Shown piece after piece: positions 63,301 to 64,000 of a stretch of DNA of 64,000 nt. How positions within the stretch are numbered: the stretch's first letter is position 1; each line of letters starts with the position of its first letter. This stretch comes from Trichobilharzia regenti (Eukaryota; Platyhelminthes; Trematoda; Strigeidida; Schistosomatidae): NCBI GenBank assembly GCA_944472135.2, contig OX235270.1:42966352-43030351 (forward strand). The letters run 5' to 3'. Below the pieces are notes generated by a model. It did not search any database. It had not been told where the DNA came from and was given only the letters and a program-made list of their open reading frames with translations. The position numbers were made by a program, and so were the translations under genes.

Positions 63301-64000
63301 GATCGCCCCGTGTTTACTGCACCAAACCTTTTCTCCTTCTTTATAAATTTCGGATCATCATTTACCTGCACCAATCCAACAGAACTATCTTGGAAAGCCA
63401 CACATTCAGAATTCAGGCTGCACCGGAGAAACGACTGGACACATCGCACTAGTTACTAGTGTCCAATCAATGTATTCACTACGGTTCTACAGGAGGTCAA
63501 TCGATAGCCCGAATAAGTCAGTGGTACCGTCTCTGACTGCAGGACTGGATGACGCGGGTTCGAATCTCAGAAAGGACAAGAGTTCCTTCAAGGTCTCAGG
63601 TACGCCTTGCTGACTGGTGAGTGCGAACTAGCACGAAACCTAGGTGCAAGGCTTCCTTCCGCTTGCCTCCAACCATCTAACACCCACACAATACCTAACA
63701 CTCTAGCTAATCTAATCTAGTCAATAATTCATCGCCACCATTCTTAAAAACTTCTTAGGTCATAACTCTAGCTCCTGCTGCTTTGCCTCGTTTTAGATCC
63801 GAAATAGTTTTGAAGCATCGCATACAGTTGCAGGATAGATGTCGGTATCCGATGGAAGCTCTATTATGTCTGATTGTTTCATCGTCGTGCTTTAGATTGA
63901 TTGAAACACTGAAATCTGATGGAAATATTAGGAATTCTCAAATAAAATTCATTAAAATATCGTCTTCACTAATTAGTAAAGCATAGTTTATCCTCATATT

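Larger units (their letters stand above)
59244..64000. repeat. 1,619-bp tandem repeat array (three units, last one cut by the window end)
   Basis: Units begin with GTGTATATTCAC at 59244, 61023 and 62642. Units 2 and 3 are 1,619 bp apart and differ by only a few single-base changes (for example near 62480, 62750 and 63475). Unit 1 is 160 bp longer because it carries a SINE segment. Seventy-codon frames in each unit start at GTG or TTG and are not credible genes. Unit 3 is incomplete, so the array continues. Confidence 0.95.

Overview
The window looks like nuclear DNA of a blood fluke (Schistosoma or a close relative). Four things point there. Two spliced host genes have very small introns near their 5' ends (32, 34, 39 and 43 nt). 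One intact mitochondrial glutamate dehydrogenase gene is present. The repeat content is schistosome-like: RTE and CR1 non-LTR elements, a Penelope-like element, Ty3/Gypsy elements with the CHCC-type Gag finger of the CsRn1 clade, and a tRNA-derived SINE. There is also a degenerate copy of the Sm-alpha type hammerhead-ribozyme repeat. Species cannot be fixed from the sequence alone. All family assignments were made by reading translations, without database searches.

Layout. 1-1087: solo LTR, then the last two coding exons of an unidentified + strand gene. 2.7-9.3 kb: a SINE, a decayed RTE endonuclease fragment, and a second endonuclease fragment split by an internally deleted Gypsy-type element. 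10.0-10.7 kb: hammerhead-bearing repeat and a dispersed repeat. 12.7-19.8 kb (- strand): a nine-exon gene, reconstructed from splice signals and reading phase, for a sperm-tail PG-rich repeat (CIMAP2/LEXM-like) protein. 20.3-26.6 kb: Penelope-like fragment, 368-bp foldback element with target-site duplication, a full SINE, an unrecognised coding-like block, and a decayed reverse transcriptase. 28.8-30.5 kb: CR1-type ORF1 with a PHD finger, split by a solo LTR. 32.6-33.7 kb and 38.6-41.4 kb: two RTE elements. 37.3-38.4 kb: decayed Gypsy pol. 42.7-43.2 kb: CR1-like RT tail. 44.1-58.1 kb: the glutamate dehydrogenase gene (nine coding exons, 532 codons, intact), whose fourth intron holds a 5.16-kb LTR retrotransposon in antisense. 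59.2 kb to the end: a 1,619-bp tandem repeat array running out of the window.

How it fits together. Only three host genes are visible: a fragment at the left end, the cilium/flagellum-type PG-rich protein, and glutamate dehydrogenase. They share no evident pathway. The rest is layered transposon history. The two related Gypsy-type copies are the most informative part: they share a probable programmed -1 frameshift signal between gag and protease, and share a protease/RT frame break.
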